Of a DNA stretch of 64,000 bases, positions 1 through 8,498 are shown piece by piece. The stretch is from contig DATFVC010000020.1 of assembly GCA_035260485.1 (NCBI GenBank), positions 8,108-72,107 of the forward strand, in the 5' to 3' direction. Both the position numbers and the translations under genes were made by a program. Position 1 is the first letter of the stretch. The number at the start of each line of letters is the position of its first letter. The stretch is from VRUE01 sp035260485 (lineage in GTDB: Bacteria > Actinomycetota > Thermoleophilia > Solirubrobacterales > 70-9). Under the pieces are notes generated by a model. The model was given only the letters and a program-made list of their open reading frames with translations, ran no database searches and had not been told where the DNA came from.

Positions 1-744
1 CGGTCGGGCGATGGCGCGCAGGTAGTCGCGCCAGGCACCCTCGATTTCGCCGACCGGGGCATCGAAGGCCGCTTCGAGGGTGGGGGTCGAGCCGCCGGGG
101 ACGATGTTGAGGGCAAGGCGCTCGCAGGCCTCGGGCCCGCGTTCGGTCTCGAGCAGGTCGAAGATCGTGCCGCCGAGGATCACCGCGTCGCGACGGGACG
201 GTGGAAAGGACGGCCCGGAGCTCTCGCGCAGGCGTCTGATCACCGCCGCCCGGTAGAGGCCGACCTGGCGGGCGAAGTACTGGGCGGCGCCCTCGACCAG
301 CCAGGCCCAGCCGAGGTAGCGGGCGAAGCGGCGCGGCGTCCAGGAGGGGGGCAGGTCGGGGTTGTTGGCGGCGATCACGAGCTGCGCGTAGAGGCGCTCG
401 GCGGTCCCGCGCAGCGCCTCGCGCGAGTCGTCTCCGGCGGCACGCCGTTCCATATGGGGATCGTTGAGCACGTGCAGCTCGGTCGCCATCGCCCAGCCGG
501 CCAGGTATCGGCGTCCCGCCGGCGCGGCTGACCAGCGCGCCGCAGGCAGGAAAGGGTGGGCCAGGGCGAGCAGCGCCGGGTTGGTGTGGACGACGACGGT
601 GACTTCGCCAGGAACGGTTGCGAAGCGGTCCTCGAGTCGCAGGCGGAGTTCCTCCATGCGGTCGAGGCAGCGCTCGGCGAATGCCGCGTCGCCGCTGTCG
701 TGCCGAGCGGTGAAACTCAGGGAATGCGTCTCCACCCACGGCAT
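1..744 (-). CDS. peptidase-MA-like hypothetical protein, 3' end missing
   Basis: The frame is open from an ATG at 744 to the window edge (248 codons visible), so the C-terminus is outside. The N-terminal half ends in a YLAGWAMATELHVL segment, and further on comes WLVEGAAQYFARQ, which resembles the Trp-x-x-Glu-Gly-x-Ala-x-Tyr-Phe glutamate segment of gluzincin (peptidase MA-like) proteins. A full HExxH helix is not visible; only ELHVL is near the expected place. It may be a degenerate or non-peptidase member of that fold. It lies 24 bases downstream of the DUF1802 gene on the same strand and is probably cotranscribed. The family call is an inference from two short motifs. Confidence 0.6.
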   Translation of the reverse strand, partial: MPWVETHSLSFTARHDSGDAAFAERCLDRMEELRLRLEDRFATVPGEVTVVVHTNPALLALAHPFLPAARWSAAPAGRRYLAGWAMATELHVLNDPHMERRAAGDDSREALRGTAERLYAQLVIAANNPDLPPSWTPRRFARYLGWAWLVEGAAQYFARQVGLYRAAVIRRLRESSGPSFPPSRRDAVILGGTIFDLLETERGPEACERLALNIVPGGSTPTLEAAFDAPVGEIEGAWRDYLRAIARP

Positions 745-768
745 TGCCGCGAGCCTACTAAGGCCGTC

Positions 769-1398
769 TTAGACGAGGACGGGTTCGGACGCCGTGCAAA
801 CCGAGTGAATCTCGCTGCGGGCACGGTCGAACTCCTCGTCCGCCATCACCGGCGTGCCCTCGAAGGGCAGGTCGCGGTCGATTTCGACCCAGGAGCGGCA
901 GCCGTGGTACTCGTCGCGGACCCGGACCGTGACCGGCCGCGGGATGCGATGGACCCGCAGCAGCAGGATGTGCAGCGGGTGGCGCCGCTTCCAGCTGAGC
1001 CGCTTCTCGGCGTAGTCGGGGGTCCAGACGTAGTACGGAGAAAGGTCGTCGACGATGCGCGGATTGGTGACCGTCAGGTGATCGGTCACCTCGGCCCAGC
1101 AGCGCAGCCGGACCCGATCGGGTTGCGGGATGCCGCCGTCCTGGATCAGAGCGGCGGGCGGCGGCTCCTCGTCTGGCCAGACACCCTCCTCGAGCGCGCG
1201 CCGCAGCTCAGGATGGTGGGACTCGCGGACCAGGTTGTTCCGCTGATGGTCGAAGGTCGGGTAGAGGAAGAAGCGCTCGTGGTCGAGCTCGAAGTGCTTG
1301 TTGTCCTCGCGGATGCCGCCCTTGCGCAGGGTCAGCAGCTGCTCGCCCTCGGCGAGCGCGCGCACCGTTACGGCCCATTCCTTTAAAGCGATTGGCAT
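769..1398 (-). CDS. DUF1802 family protein
   Basis: The 209-residue product begins MPIALKEWAVTVRAL and carries the RKGGI and FLYPT(F) blocks typical of DUF1802 proteins, whose function is unknown. An upstream GTG at 1485 would add 29 residues that look unlike the family, and the promoter I place at 1494-1522 would leave almost no leader for it, so I prefer the ATG at 1398. The gene is separated from hyuB by 136 bases and has its own promoter candidate. Confidence 0.8.
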   Translation of the reverse strand: MPIALKEWAVTVRALAEGEQLLTLRKGGIREDNKHFELDHERFFLYPTFDHQRNNLVRESHHPELRRALEEGVWPDEEPPPAALIQDGGIPQPDRVRLRCWAEVTDHLTVTNPRIVDDLSPYYVWTPDYAEKRLSWKRRHPLHILLLRVHRIPRPVTVRVRDEYHGCRSWVEIDRDLPFEGTPVMADEEFDRARSEIHSVCTASEPVLV

Positions 1399-1493
1399 AT
1401 TGAAGTCGTACCTGAGAAGGTCGGTAAGTCTTGTGACTGGGAAGGTGGCGCCTTTGGACCCCTGTCCAGGCGAGAGCCCACCCAAGGCCGCGC

Positions 1494-1522
1494 ATTCTAG
1501 ACGAGGCTGGCCAAATCGCCAA
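1494..1522 (-). promoter_or_regulatory. sigma70-type promoter for the DUF1802 gene
   Basis: On the minus strand TTGGCG (1522-1517) and TAGAAT (1499-1494) are separated by 17 bases, a good fit to a housekeeping promoter. Transcription would start near 1487, giving a leader of roughly 90 bases before the ATG at 1398. It is read from the sequence only. Confidence 0.5.
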
Positions 1523-1534
1523 ATTAACGGGCGA

Positions 1535-3064
1535 TTAGATTTGACCCGGAGTGGACGATGAGCCGATTGCGCCGCCTCCCGGCGTCTCGATCCGCAGCCT
1601 GTCGCCGGGCCTCAGGTCCCCCTCGCTCTTACCCGGCAGCGGCACGCCGTTGAGGAAATCAGCGCCGGTCTCGCCGTCGCCGCCCCCCGCGCGGCCGCGC
1701 GGGGGGTAACGCCGCCGCTCGCCGATCAGGGTGAAGCGCATCGGCGCCAGCGCTTCGATCTCGCGCGCGATTCCCTCACCGCCTGGGCGCCGTCCTTCGC
1801 CGCCGCTGCCCCGGCGCAACGCCAGCTCACGCACGCGCAGCGGGAACTCGGTCTCCAGCGCCTCGACCGGGGTGTTGAGCGTGTTCGACATCGCGACGTG
1901 GATCGCGCTCGGCCCGGCGGCATCTGGGCAGGCGCCCTGGCCACCGCCGAGCGTCTCGTAGTAGGTGAAGCCCTCGCCCGCGAGCGTCAGGTTGTTCATC
2001 GTCCCCTGGCCCTGGGCAGGCGCCGGTCGCGCTCCTGCCAGAGCGGCGATCGTCAGGTCGGCGACCCGGCTGGAGGTCTCCACGTTGCCGGCGGCGACCG
2101 CGGCCGGGAAGCGGGCGTTGAGCAGGCAGCCCTCGGGGGCGATCACCTCGATCGGCCGGTAGGCGCCGGCGCAGGGAGGGGCATCGGGATCCGTCAGCAC
2201 CCGCACCGCGAAGAACGCCGCCGATTTGGTCACCGACAACGGGCAGTTGAGGTTGCCGTCGATCTGGGCGTCGGTGCCGCTGAAGTCGAGCACGAGCCGG
2301 TCACCCAGGATGGTCGCCTCGAGCCGCAGCGTGACGTCGCGCTGCTCGCCACCGGCGTCGTCCTCGAGCAGATCCTCTGCCTCGTAGGCGCCGTCGGGCA
2401 GGTCGGCCAGGGCGATGCGGGTGCGGCGCTCGGCATAGGCGAGGATCTCCTCCATACCGGCACTCAGCAGCTCGAGGCCGTGGCGCTCCGCCAGCTCGCC
2501 CAGCCGCAGCTCACCGATCCGGTTGGCTGCCGCTTGGGCGCGCAGGTCGGCGAGGCGCTGGCGCGGGGAGCGCATCTGCGCGGCAAGTCGCTCCAGCTCG
2601 CCGTCCTCGAGTTGGGTGGGCGGGATCACCACGCCCTCTTCCTCGAGCGTCCGCGAGTGGGCGGGCATCCCGGCCGGGCTGGGGCCGCCGATGTCGGCAT
2701 GATGGGCGCGACAGGCGGCGAAGCCGAGCAGCTCGCCGGCGGCGAAGACCGGTGAGATCAGGGTCACGTCGGGCAGGTGGGTGCCGCCGCGGTAAGGGTC
2801 GTTGAGGATCCAGGTATCTCCGGGACGGTGCTCCTCATCCAGCACGGCGGCCACCGCATCCGGCATCGAGCCGAGGTGGACGGGGATGTGCTCGGCCTGC
2901 ATCACCAGCTCGCCGCGAGCGTCGAAGAGCGCGGTCGAGCAATCGTGGCGCTCCTTGATGTTGGCCGAGTAGGCGGAGCGGATCAGCGTCGCGCCCATCT
3001 CGTCGCAGGCGGCGCGCAGACCGCCGATCATCACTTGCAAGCTGACGGGATCCAATCCGCTCAC
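1535..3064 (-). CDS. hyuB: hydantoinase/oxoprolinase B-subunit family protein
   Basis: The 509-residue product matches the HyuB/5-oxoprolinase C-terminal family: N-terminal DPVSLQVMIGGLRAACDEMG, ALFDARGELVMQAEHIPVHLGSMP, LNDPYRGGTHLPD and a late GGQGACPDAAGPS segment. HyuA and HyuB together carry out ATP-dependent opening of hydantoins, 5-oxoproline or related lactams; the substrate cannot be told here. I place the start at a GTG (3064) that overlaps the hyuA stop as GTGA and has GGAGAG five bases upstream. The longer frame from 3097 would start inside a palindromic element (3078-3125) and adds non-family residues. Confidence 0.9.
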   Translation of the reverse strand: MSGLDPVSLQVMIGGLRAACDEMGATLIRSAYSANIKERHDCSTALFDARGELVMQAEHIPVHLGSMPDAVAAVLDEEHRPGDTWILNDPYRGGTHLPDVTLISPVFAAGELLGFAACRAHHADIGGPSPAGMPAHSRTLEEEGVVIPPTQLEDGELERLAAQMRSPRQRLADLRAQAAANRIGELRLGELAERHGLELLSAGMEEILAYAERRTRIALADLPDGAYEAEDLLEDDAGGEQRDVTLRLEATILGDRLVLDFSGTDAQIDGNLNCPLSVTKSAAFFAVRVLTDPDAPPCAGAYRPIEVIAPEGCLLNARFPAAVAAGNVETSSRVADLTIAALAGARPAPAQGQGTMNNLTLAGEGFTYYETLGGGQGACPDAAGPSAIHVAMSNTLNTPVEALETEFPLRVRELALRRGSGGEGRRPGGEGIAREIEALAPMRFTLIGERRRYPPRGRAGGGDGETGADFLNGVPLPGKSEGDLRPGDRLRIETPGGGAIGSSSTPGQI

Positions 3065-5091
3065 GATCTCTCCGGGCACGTGCCGGGACTTATGCACCCA
3101 TAGGGACCGCTAAGTCCCGGCACGTCCGCGAGGATGGCGCCGGTGGCGTCGACTTTGGCGCTCCAGCCAGGGGGGACGACGAAGGTCGCCTCGGGCAGCT
3201 CGAAGACGACCGGGCCCTCGGCCTCGAGGCCAGCGGGCGGCTCGCCGCGCAGGACCGGCGTGCTCAGCCATTCGCTGTCGAACCGCACCGGGCGCTCGCT
3301 CGTCTGAAGTCGGTCCCCCGGCGCAGCGATCAGACGCGGACGCGGCCCGGGTGCAACCAGCGCTAGACGGATATCGACGAGGACGACCTCGCCGTCGGGG
3401 TCGCGGTGTCCGTAGCGCTCCTCATGCGCCCGCTCGAAGCGGGCGGCGAGGTCCGCGGGGTCCGGGCGCGTGGTTCCGGCGACCGCCAGCTCGAAGGCCT
3501 GGCCGGCATAGCGCATCTCGTAGACGACCTCCAGCTCGGCGCCGTCCAGCTCACCGCCCAGTCGGAAGGCCAGCTCGTCGACCTCGGCGGCAATTCGCTC
3601 AGCGCTGAGGTCGGCGCCGCTCAGCATCACCGTGCGGGTGGTGTCGCGGCGCCGGTCGGAGGCGCAGAGGCCGAGGGCGGAGAGGACGCCGCCGGCCCGC
3701 GGGCAGAGGACGCGTTCGATGCCGAGCTCGGCGGCGATCGCCGCCGCGTGCATCGGGCCCGCGCCGCCGAAGGGCAGCAGCGCGAAGCGGCGCGGATCGA
3801 TGCCGCGCTCGACCGTGACCACGCGCAGCGCCCGCACCATCTCCTGATTGGCGACCCGCACGATCCCCTCCGCGGTCTCGAGCTCGCTGAGGCCGAGCGA
3901 CTCGGCCAGCGCTCCGACGGCGGTACGGGCGGCGCCGAGGTCGAGCGCTACGCCGCCGGCCAGGGTCGAGTCGGCGGCGAGGTTGCCGAGCAGCAGGTTG
4001 GCGTCGGTGACGGTGGGCTCGGTCCCGCCGCGCCCGTAGCAGGCGGGCCCCGGCTCGGCGCCCGCCGAGCGCGGCCCAACCCGCAGCGCCCCGCCGGGGT
4101 CGCGCCAGCCGATCGAGCCGCCACCGGCGCCGACAGTGTGCACGTCGACCATTGGCAGCTGGATCGTGCGGCCGCCGATCTGTCGCGAGTCGGTTCGCCT
4201 CACCTCGCCGTTCTCGACCACGCAGACATCGCAGGAGGTGCCGCCCATGTCGAGGCCGAGGGCGTTGCCGTCGCCACAGGCTCGGGCGAGCAACCCGGCG
4301 CCGACCGCGCCGCCGGCCGGTCCGGAGAGAACACTCCAAGCTCCTGCCTGCGCCGCCTCCTCGGCGCGCGCAACGCCACCGGAGGACTGCATCACGAGCG
4401 GCCGCGGCAGCCCAGCCCCTGAGGCCGCCTCGCCGAGCCGTCCCAGGTAGCGGCCCAGCAGCGGCGATAGGTAGGCGTCGATCGCGGTGGTCGAGCAGCG
4501 CTCGTACTCGCGGAAGCGGGGCAGGACCTCGTGCGAGGCGGAAACGTGGACGTCGGGCAGCTCGCGGCGCAGGTGCTCGGCGATCGCCCGCTCGTGTGAG
4601 GGGTCCAGGTAGGAGAAGAGCAAGCAGATCGCGACCGACTCGGCGCCGCTCGCGCGGACCAGGTCCGCCAGCCGCCGCGCCTCGCCGTCTGCGAGCGGCT
4701 CGATCTCCCCCTCGGGGCCGATCCGCTCGGCCGCTTCGAAGCGCAGCTCCGGCTCGACCAGCGGCGTCGGCTTCGGGCTGCAGAGCCGGTAGAGCTCGGG
4801 CCTGTCCTGACGGCCAATCTCGAGCAGGTCGGCGAAGCCCTCGGTGGCGATCAGGGCGGTGCGGGCGCCGCGTTCCTCGAGCAGCGCGTTGGTGCCGACC
4901 GTCATTCCGTGGGCGAAGGACTCGACCGTGTCGGGTTCGGCGCCGGCCCCTCGCAGCACCTCCTCGACAGCGTCAAGGACGCCGAGAGATTGGTCCTCCG
5001 GCGTCGTCGGCAGCTTCGCGGTGTGGACCCCCTCGCCGTCGAAGAGGACAGCGTCGGTGAAGGTTCCGCCTACGTCGACTCCGAGCAGCAC
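3061..5091 (-). CDS. hyuA: hydantoinase/oxoprolinase A-subunit family protein
   Basis: A 676-residue ATPase subunit with the N-terminal actin-like phosphate loop DVGGTFTDAVLFD (residues 5-17), the SGPAGG segment, LDMGGTSCDV and the conserved VDVHTVGAGGGSI block of the hydantoinase A/5-oxoprolinase family. It should couple ATP hydrolysis to cyclic amide opening with HyuB, to which it is joined by a four-base overlap. The start is GTG at 5091, 23 bases after nadB, without a strong ribosome binding site. Its last 20 or so residues are encoded by a 15-bp perfect inverted repeat and loop (3078-3125), so the C-terminus appears to have been extended by a repeat element. Confidence 0.9.
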   Translation of the reverse strand: MLLGVDVGGTFTDAVLFDGEGVHTAKLPTTPEDQSLGVLDAVEEVLRGAGAEPDTVESFAHGMTVGTNALLEERGARTALIATEGFADLLEIGRQDRPELYRLCSPKPTPLVEPELRFEAAERIGPEGEIEPLADGEARRLADLVRASGAESVAICLLFSYLDPSHERAIAEHLRRELPDVHVSASHEVLPRFREYERCSTTAIDAYLSPLLGRYLGRLGEAASGAGLPRPLVMQSSGGVARAEEAAQAGAWSVLSGPAGGAVGAGLLARACGDGNALGLDMGGTSCDVCVVENGEVRRTDSRQIGGRTIQLPMVDVHTVGAGGGSIGWRDPGGALRVGPRSAGAEPGPACYGRGGTEPTVTDANLLLGNLAADSTLAGGVALDLGAARTAVGALAESLGLSELETAEGIVRVANQEMVRALRVVTVERGIDPRRFALLPFGGAGPMHAAAIAAELGIERVLCPRAGGVLSALGLCASDRRRDTTRTVMLSGADLSAERIAAEVDELAFRLGGELDGAELEVVYEMRYAGQAFELAVAGTTRPDPADLAARFERAHEERYGHRDPDGEVVLVDIRLALVAPGPRPRLIAAPGDRLQTSERPVRFDSEWLSTPVLRGEPPAGLEAEGPVVFELPEATFVVPPGWSAKVDATGAILADVPGLSGPYGCISPGTCPERS
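3078..3125. repeat. 15-bp perfect inverted repeat inside the 3' end of hyuA
   Basis: ACGTGCCGGGACTTA (3078-3092) and TAAGTCCCGGCACGT (3111-3125) are exact reverse complements around an 18-base loop. The element is translated as the HyuA C-terminus and ends just upstream of the hyuB ribosome binding site. As RNA it would be a strong hairpin between the two cistrons. Confidence 0.9.
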
Positions 5092-5114
5092 AAGTTGAAG
5101 CTAGCCGAGATGCC

Positions 5115-6560
5115 TCAGCGCCATTCCTCGCGCCGGGTCTCGCCATCCGGGTCGAGCACGATGTGGATGCCGTCGAGCTCGGGGTCGGAGCTCGGGCAGT
5201 CGGTCCGCAGGTGGCCGCCGCGCGACTCGGCCCGCTCCAGGGCGCAGGTCGCGATCGCGGCGGCGAGCGGGTAGGGGTCGTCGGGCAGCTCGCGCAGCTG
5301 CTGCGGCTCGCGCAGCGGACCGGCAAGCCGCCAGACGGCGTCCCGGGTGGCCTCGGTAGGTGGTTTGAAGCGCCACTCGGTAGGCGGCGGACGGTTGCTC
5401 GCCGGCTTCTCCTCCAGGGTGCCGCGGGCGGCGCGACCGCCGAAGACGAAGCACTCGCTGAGCGAGTTGGAGGCGAGCCGGTTGGCGCCATGCAGCCCGG
5501 TGCATGAGCACTCGCCGACCGCGAAGAGACCCGGAAGCGAGGAGCGGCCCTCGAGGTCGACCGCGATCCCGCCCATCGTGTAGTGCGCGGCGGGGGCGAC
5601 CGGGACCGGCTCGGCGTGGGGGTCGAGCCCGGCTTCGCGCAGAGACTCGAAGACGTTGGGGAAGCGAGCGAAGTCGAGCTCGCGCAGGTCGAGGCGCACG
5701 TTGCCGCCCCCGTCGGCCTCGATCCGGTCGAGGATCGCCGCGGTGACCGCGTCGCGCGGCGCCAGCTCGTCGGTGAAGCGGCGCCCGGAGGCGTCGAGCA
5801 GGGTGGCGCCCTCGCCGCGAACGGCCTCGGTGATCAGGAGGCCGTCGAAGCGGCTGCCCGGCAGGGCCAGGGCGGTGGGGTGGAACTGACAGAACTCGAG
5901 GTCGGCCAGCTCGGCGCCGGCGGCGGCCGCGAGCACCGGTCCGGCGCCGATCGCTCCGCGGGGATTGCTGGTGCGCCGCCACAGCGCCGCGGCGCCCCCG
6001 GTCGCGAGCACCGTCGCCGCCGCGCCGATCGGCCCGGCGTCGGTCAGCAGTCCGTGGCAGCGTTCCCCGTCGCTCCAAAGCGCCACCGCCGAAGTCTTCT
6101 CGCGGACTGCGATCCGCGGCTCGGCGGCAACCATGGCGGCGAGCTTTCCGGTGATCTCATGACCGGTCTGGCTGCCGCCGGCATGGACGATGCGGCGGTG
6201 GGTGTGACCGCCCTCCAGGCCAAGTGCCAGCTCACCCCCGGCATCGAGGTCGAAGACGACTCCCCGCTCACGCAGCTCGCGCACCGCGGCCGGCGCCTCC
6301 TCGACCAGCGTCTGCACGGCCGAGGGGCGGCAGAGCCCTCGCCCGGCCGCGATCGTGTCGGTGGCGTGCTGGGCGGGCGAGTCGCCTGGCTCGAGCGCGG
6401 CGGCGAGGCCGCCCTGAGCCCAGAAGCTGGCGCTCTGGGAGAGCGGCGTTCGCGAGACCACGCAAACCGCGGCGCCGTGCTCCGCCGCCCGCAGCGCCGT
6501 CCAGAGCCCCGCCGCCCCGCCGCCGATGACAGCGACGTCGCAGTCGGTCTCTGCCGCTAT
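5115..6560 (-). CDS. nadB: L-aspartate oxidase (NAD biosynthesis), start codon unusual
   Basis: FAD-dependent oxidation of aspartate to iminoaspartate, the first step of de novo NAD synthesis. Visible are SFWAQGGLAAAL, the TGHEIT region, EFCQFHPTAL, the LLITEAVRGEGA stretch and HYTMGGI with the CTGLHGANRLASNSL block. The first GTG (6461) would delete the FAD-binding loop: the frame upstream reads VAVIGGGAAGLW, the expected GxGxxG motif, with no stop. However, no ATG, GTG or TTG occurs upstream in frame. An ATA at 6560, overlapping the preceding gene's stop as ATAG with AGAGG about ten bases upstream, is my best guess; it gives 481 residues. A sequencing error or a CTG start at 6608 are alternatives. 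Confidence 0.85.
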   Translation of the reverse strand: MAAETDCDVAVIGGGAAGLWTALRAAEHGAAVCVVSRTPLSQSASFWAQGGLAAALEPGDSPAQHATDTIAAGRGLCRPSAVQTLVEEAPAAVRELRERGVVFDLDAGGELALGLEGGHTHRRIVHAGGSQTGHEITGKLAAMVAAEPRIAVREKTSAVALWSDGERCHGLLTDAGPIGAAATVLATGGAAALWRRTSNPRGAIGAGPVLAAAAGAELADLEFCQFHPTALALPGSRFDGLLITEAVRGEGATLLDASGRRFTDELAPRDAVTAAILDRIEADGGGNVRLDLRELDFARFPNVFESLREAGLDPHAEPVPVAPAAHYTMGGIAVDLEGRSSLPGLFAVGECSCTGLHGANRLASNSLSECFVFGGRAARGTLEEKPASNRPPPTEWRFKPPTEATRDAVWRLAGPLREPQQLRELPDDPYPLAAAIATCALERAESRGGHLRTDCPSSDPELDGIHIVLDPDGETRREEWR

Positions 6561-7024
6561 CGGTTCGCCGCCTCTCGCCTGATCGTCTCGATCTGGCCTC
6601 GCAGCCAGGCGGCGGCCGCTTCGCGAGCGCGGGCCTCGACGTCGGCATTCGTGCCCTCGGCGGCGGCGGCGCGTCGCTCCGCCTCCTCGACCCGCTCCTC
6701 GGCCGCCCCAGCCTGGGCCTCGATCTCGGCCAGACGGCCCTCGGCGGCGGCGATCGCCTGTTCCTTCGCATCGCGCTCGCGCTCCAGCTCCTCGGCCTGC
6801 CCGCGACGCAGCCGCTCTAGCTCTTCGTCGTGGGTCAGCCGCTCCCTCTCCAGATCCGCTTCGAGCGCCCTGATCTCGGCGATGGCTCGCTCCTCGGCCG
6901 CAGCGGCGGCCTTCGCCGCTTCGCGCAGCCGGCGCTCTGCCGCCTCGACCTGCTCGCCGAGATTTCCGCTGCCGGGGTCGCGCATCTCCTCGCTCATCTC
7001 CCGACTCAATCTATTACTTGCCAT
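6557..7024 (-). CDS. coiled-coil hypothetical protein
   Basis: A 155-residue protein made almost entirely of Ala, Glu and Arg heptads from residue 25 on (AERRLREAAKAAAAAEERA and similar), predicted to form one long alpha-helical coiled coil. There is no signal peptide or membrane segment and no recognisable enzymatic motif. It starts directly after the glycosyltransferase stop codon (TAG then ATG) and its stop overlaps the proposed nadB start. A second in-frame ATG at 6997 is possible. Function unknown; such proteins are often structural or DivIVA-like, but I see no specific family. Confidence 0.7.
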   Translation of the reverse strand: MASNRLSREMSEEMRDPGSGNLGEQVEAAERRLREAAKAAAAAEERAIAEIRALEADLERERLTHDEELERLRRGQAEELERERDAKEQAIAAAEGRLAEIEAQAGAAEERVEEAERRAAAAEGTNADVEARAREAAAAWLRGQIETIRREAANR

Positions 7025-7978
7025 CTACTTGGGCAGACGATCGCGATCGAGCACGTCGCGGTAGGCGGCGATCGTTCGTTCGGCCATCCGCGCCGCCGAC
7101 AGCGAGGCGGCTCGCGCGACCCCCGCGACGCGTGGGTCCGGCGCGGTCAGATGAGGACGCACCGCATCGCTCCAGGCGGCCGCATCGAAGGGGGCGCAGA
7201 CCGCCCCCGCGATCCCCGCGAGGGCGAACGGGGCGATTCCGACCGGGGTCGAGAGGACAGGAACATCGCAGGCGAGCGCCTCGACGCAGGCGAGGCCGAA
7301 GCCCTCGTAGTCGGAGGTGACGAGCACCGCGTTGGCGGCATTTACCCAGAGCGGCATCTGCTCGGGCTCGATCGAGCCTCCGGTCAGCAGCTCCGCTTCG
7401 CTCGCCGCGGCCACCTCCGCCGCACGGTCGGCGCGCTTCTCTGGTCGATCGGGGTTGGCGGGGAAGAGCAGGTAGCGGCCATCGGAGTCGAGCCCCAGCT
7501 GTCGCCGAGCCTCGGCGCGCGGGAGCGGACGGAAGCGGCCAAGGTCGGGACCGCAGGGCAGGACAGCGGAGCCCGGTACGGGCGGGAGGCCCGGTCTGCC
7601 GTCCTCGGGCCCGAAGAGGGCACGCGAGACAGCGGCGACGAGGTCGGCGCGCCAGGCGATGCGTCGCGAGAGCGGGCCGACGATGGAATGACGGACGTCG
7701 GTGCCGTGGAAGGTGACCACCAGGGGCCGGGCGCCGGCGAGCAACGCCGACCAGGCCGTCAATCCGTAGTGGACGTGGACCAGATCGAAGGCCTCGTGCC
7801 TCAGCCGCCGCCGCAGGCGCAGAGCGGCGGGGACGTAGTGGCTGGAGCCGGGCGGAAAGGTGAACAGCTCGACCTCGACCCCGAGGCGACGGGTCTCCTC
7901 GACCTGGTCGAGCACCCACCGACCCCGCTGTGGGGCAGCGGCGTCCGGAATGAAATTGGTCACGACCAGCACCCGCAT
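7025..7978 (-). CDS. GT4-family glycosyltransferase
   Basis: The 317-residue product starts MRVLVVTNFIPDAAAPQRG, has LVHVHYGLTAW and VVTFHGTDVR in the N-terminal GT-B domain, and a C-terminal nucleotide-sugar site with VTSDYEGFGLACVEALACDVPVL, where the two glutamates form the family's E-x7-E motif. It probably transfers a sugar to a lipid or polysaccharide acceptor at the cytoplasmic face of the membrane; donor and acceptor unknown. I trimmed a 27-residue N-terminal extension because homologues begin at the MRVL strand. It heads the run that continues into the coiled-coil gene and nadB. Confidence 0.85.
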   Translation of the reverse strand: MRVLVVTNFIPDAAAPQRGRWVLDQVEETRRLGVEVELFTFPPGSSHYVPAALRLRRRLRHEAFDLVHVHYGLTAWSALLAGARPLVVTFHGTDVRHSIVGPLSRRIAWRADLVAAVSRALFGPEDGRPGLPPVPGSAVLPCGPDLGRFRPLPRAEARRQLGLDSDGRYLLFPANPDRPEKRADRAAEVAAASEAELLTGGSIEPEQMPLWVNAANAVLVTSDYEGFGLACVEALACDVPVLSTPVGIAPFALAGIAGAVCAPFDAAAWSDAVRPHLTAPDPRVAGVARAASLSAARMAERTIAAYRDVLDRDRLPK

Positions 7979-8108
7979 CGGCCGCTGAGCGTATCCGCAG
8001 CGGGGGCGGGCGGCGGCTTGTTCCGAACATTTGACATTTCGGCCGCAGAATTGGCCCATTTACGTCTAGATCCGTGATTAGAGGCCTTGCAGCATCGGGG
8101 CAAACCCC

Positions 8109-8116
8109 AAAGGAGG
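8109..8116 (+). promoter_or_regulatory. strong ribosome binding site that fixes the pilin start
   Basis: AAAGGAGG lies five bases before the ATG at 8122, the best Shine-Dalgarno match in the window. It rules out the longer frame that opens at 8074. Confidence 0.85.
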
Positions 8117-8121
8117 CTTCG

Positions 8122-8370
8122 ATGATCTACGAGCTGATGGGCTTTGCGCACGCTGCGATCGAGCGGCGGGTGCGAGCGATCCAGACCCTGATCGGGGGTG
8201 AGCGGGGGCAGGGCACGGTCGAGTACGTGGGCTTGATCCTGCTCGTCTCGTTGCTGATGGTCGGGATGGTCGCTGCGATGAAGGGATTCAACGGCAAACA
8301 GGGCACCGAGCTCGCCGGAGTGATCGTCGACAAGATCAAGGAGGCGGTCGACAAGGTGGCGTTCAAATGA
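8122..8370 (+). CDS. Flp/TadE-like type IVb pilin
   Basis: An 82-residue small pilin with a long leader, then GERGQGTVEYVGLILLVSLL and a single hydrophobic helix. Cleavage after the Gly before QGTVEY would leave Glu at +5 and Tyr at +6, the signature of Flp pilins processed by a TadV-type prepilin peptidase. No tad assembly or peptidase genes are in this window, so the gene is an orphan here. A TTGACA at 8031-8036 lies upstream, without a well-spaced -10 box. Confidence 0.8.
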   Translation: MIYELMGFAHAAIERRVRAIQTLIGGERGQGTVEYVGLILLVSLLMVGMVAAMKGFNGKQGTELAGVIVDKIKEAVDKVAFK

Positions 8371-8482
8371 GGGTGGAGGAGGGGCGGCTTGCGATGCGGG
8401 CCGCCCCGCTCGCGGCGCCGGCAACGCCTCTGATGACCGGGTCGCACGCGCTCGGCGCCGCGATGACGACCGACGTGGCACT

Positions 8483-8488
8483 TATGCT
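8483..8488 (+). promoter_or_regulatory. -10 box for vapBC
   Basis: TATGCT ends ten bases before the ATG at 8499; transcription would begin three or four bases before the start codon. No convincing -35 box is visible. Confidence 0.35.
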
Positions 8489-8498
8489 GTATTCCAGC

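Noticed and set aside
5115..6461. nadB starting at GTG 6461
   Set aside because: It would remove the GxGxxG FAD-binding motif, which is present in frame upstream.
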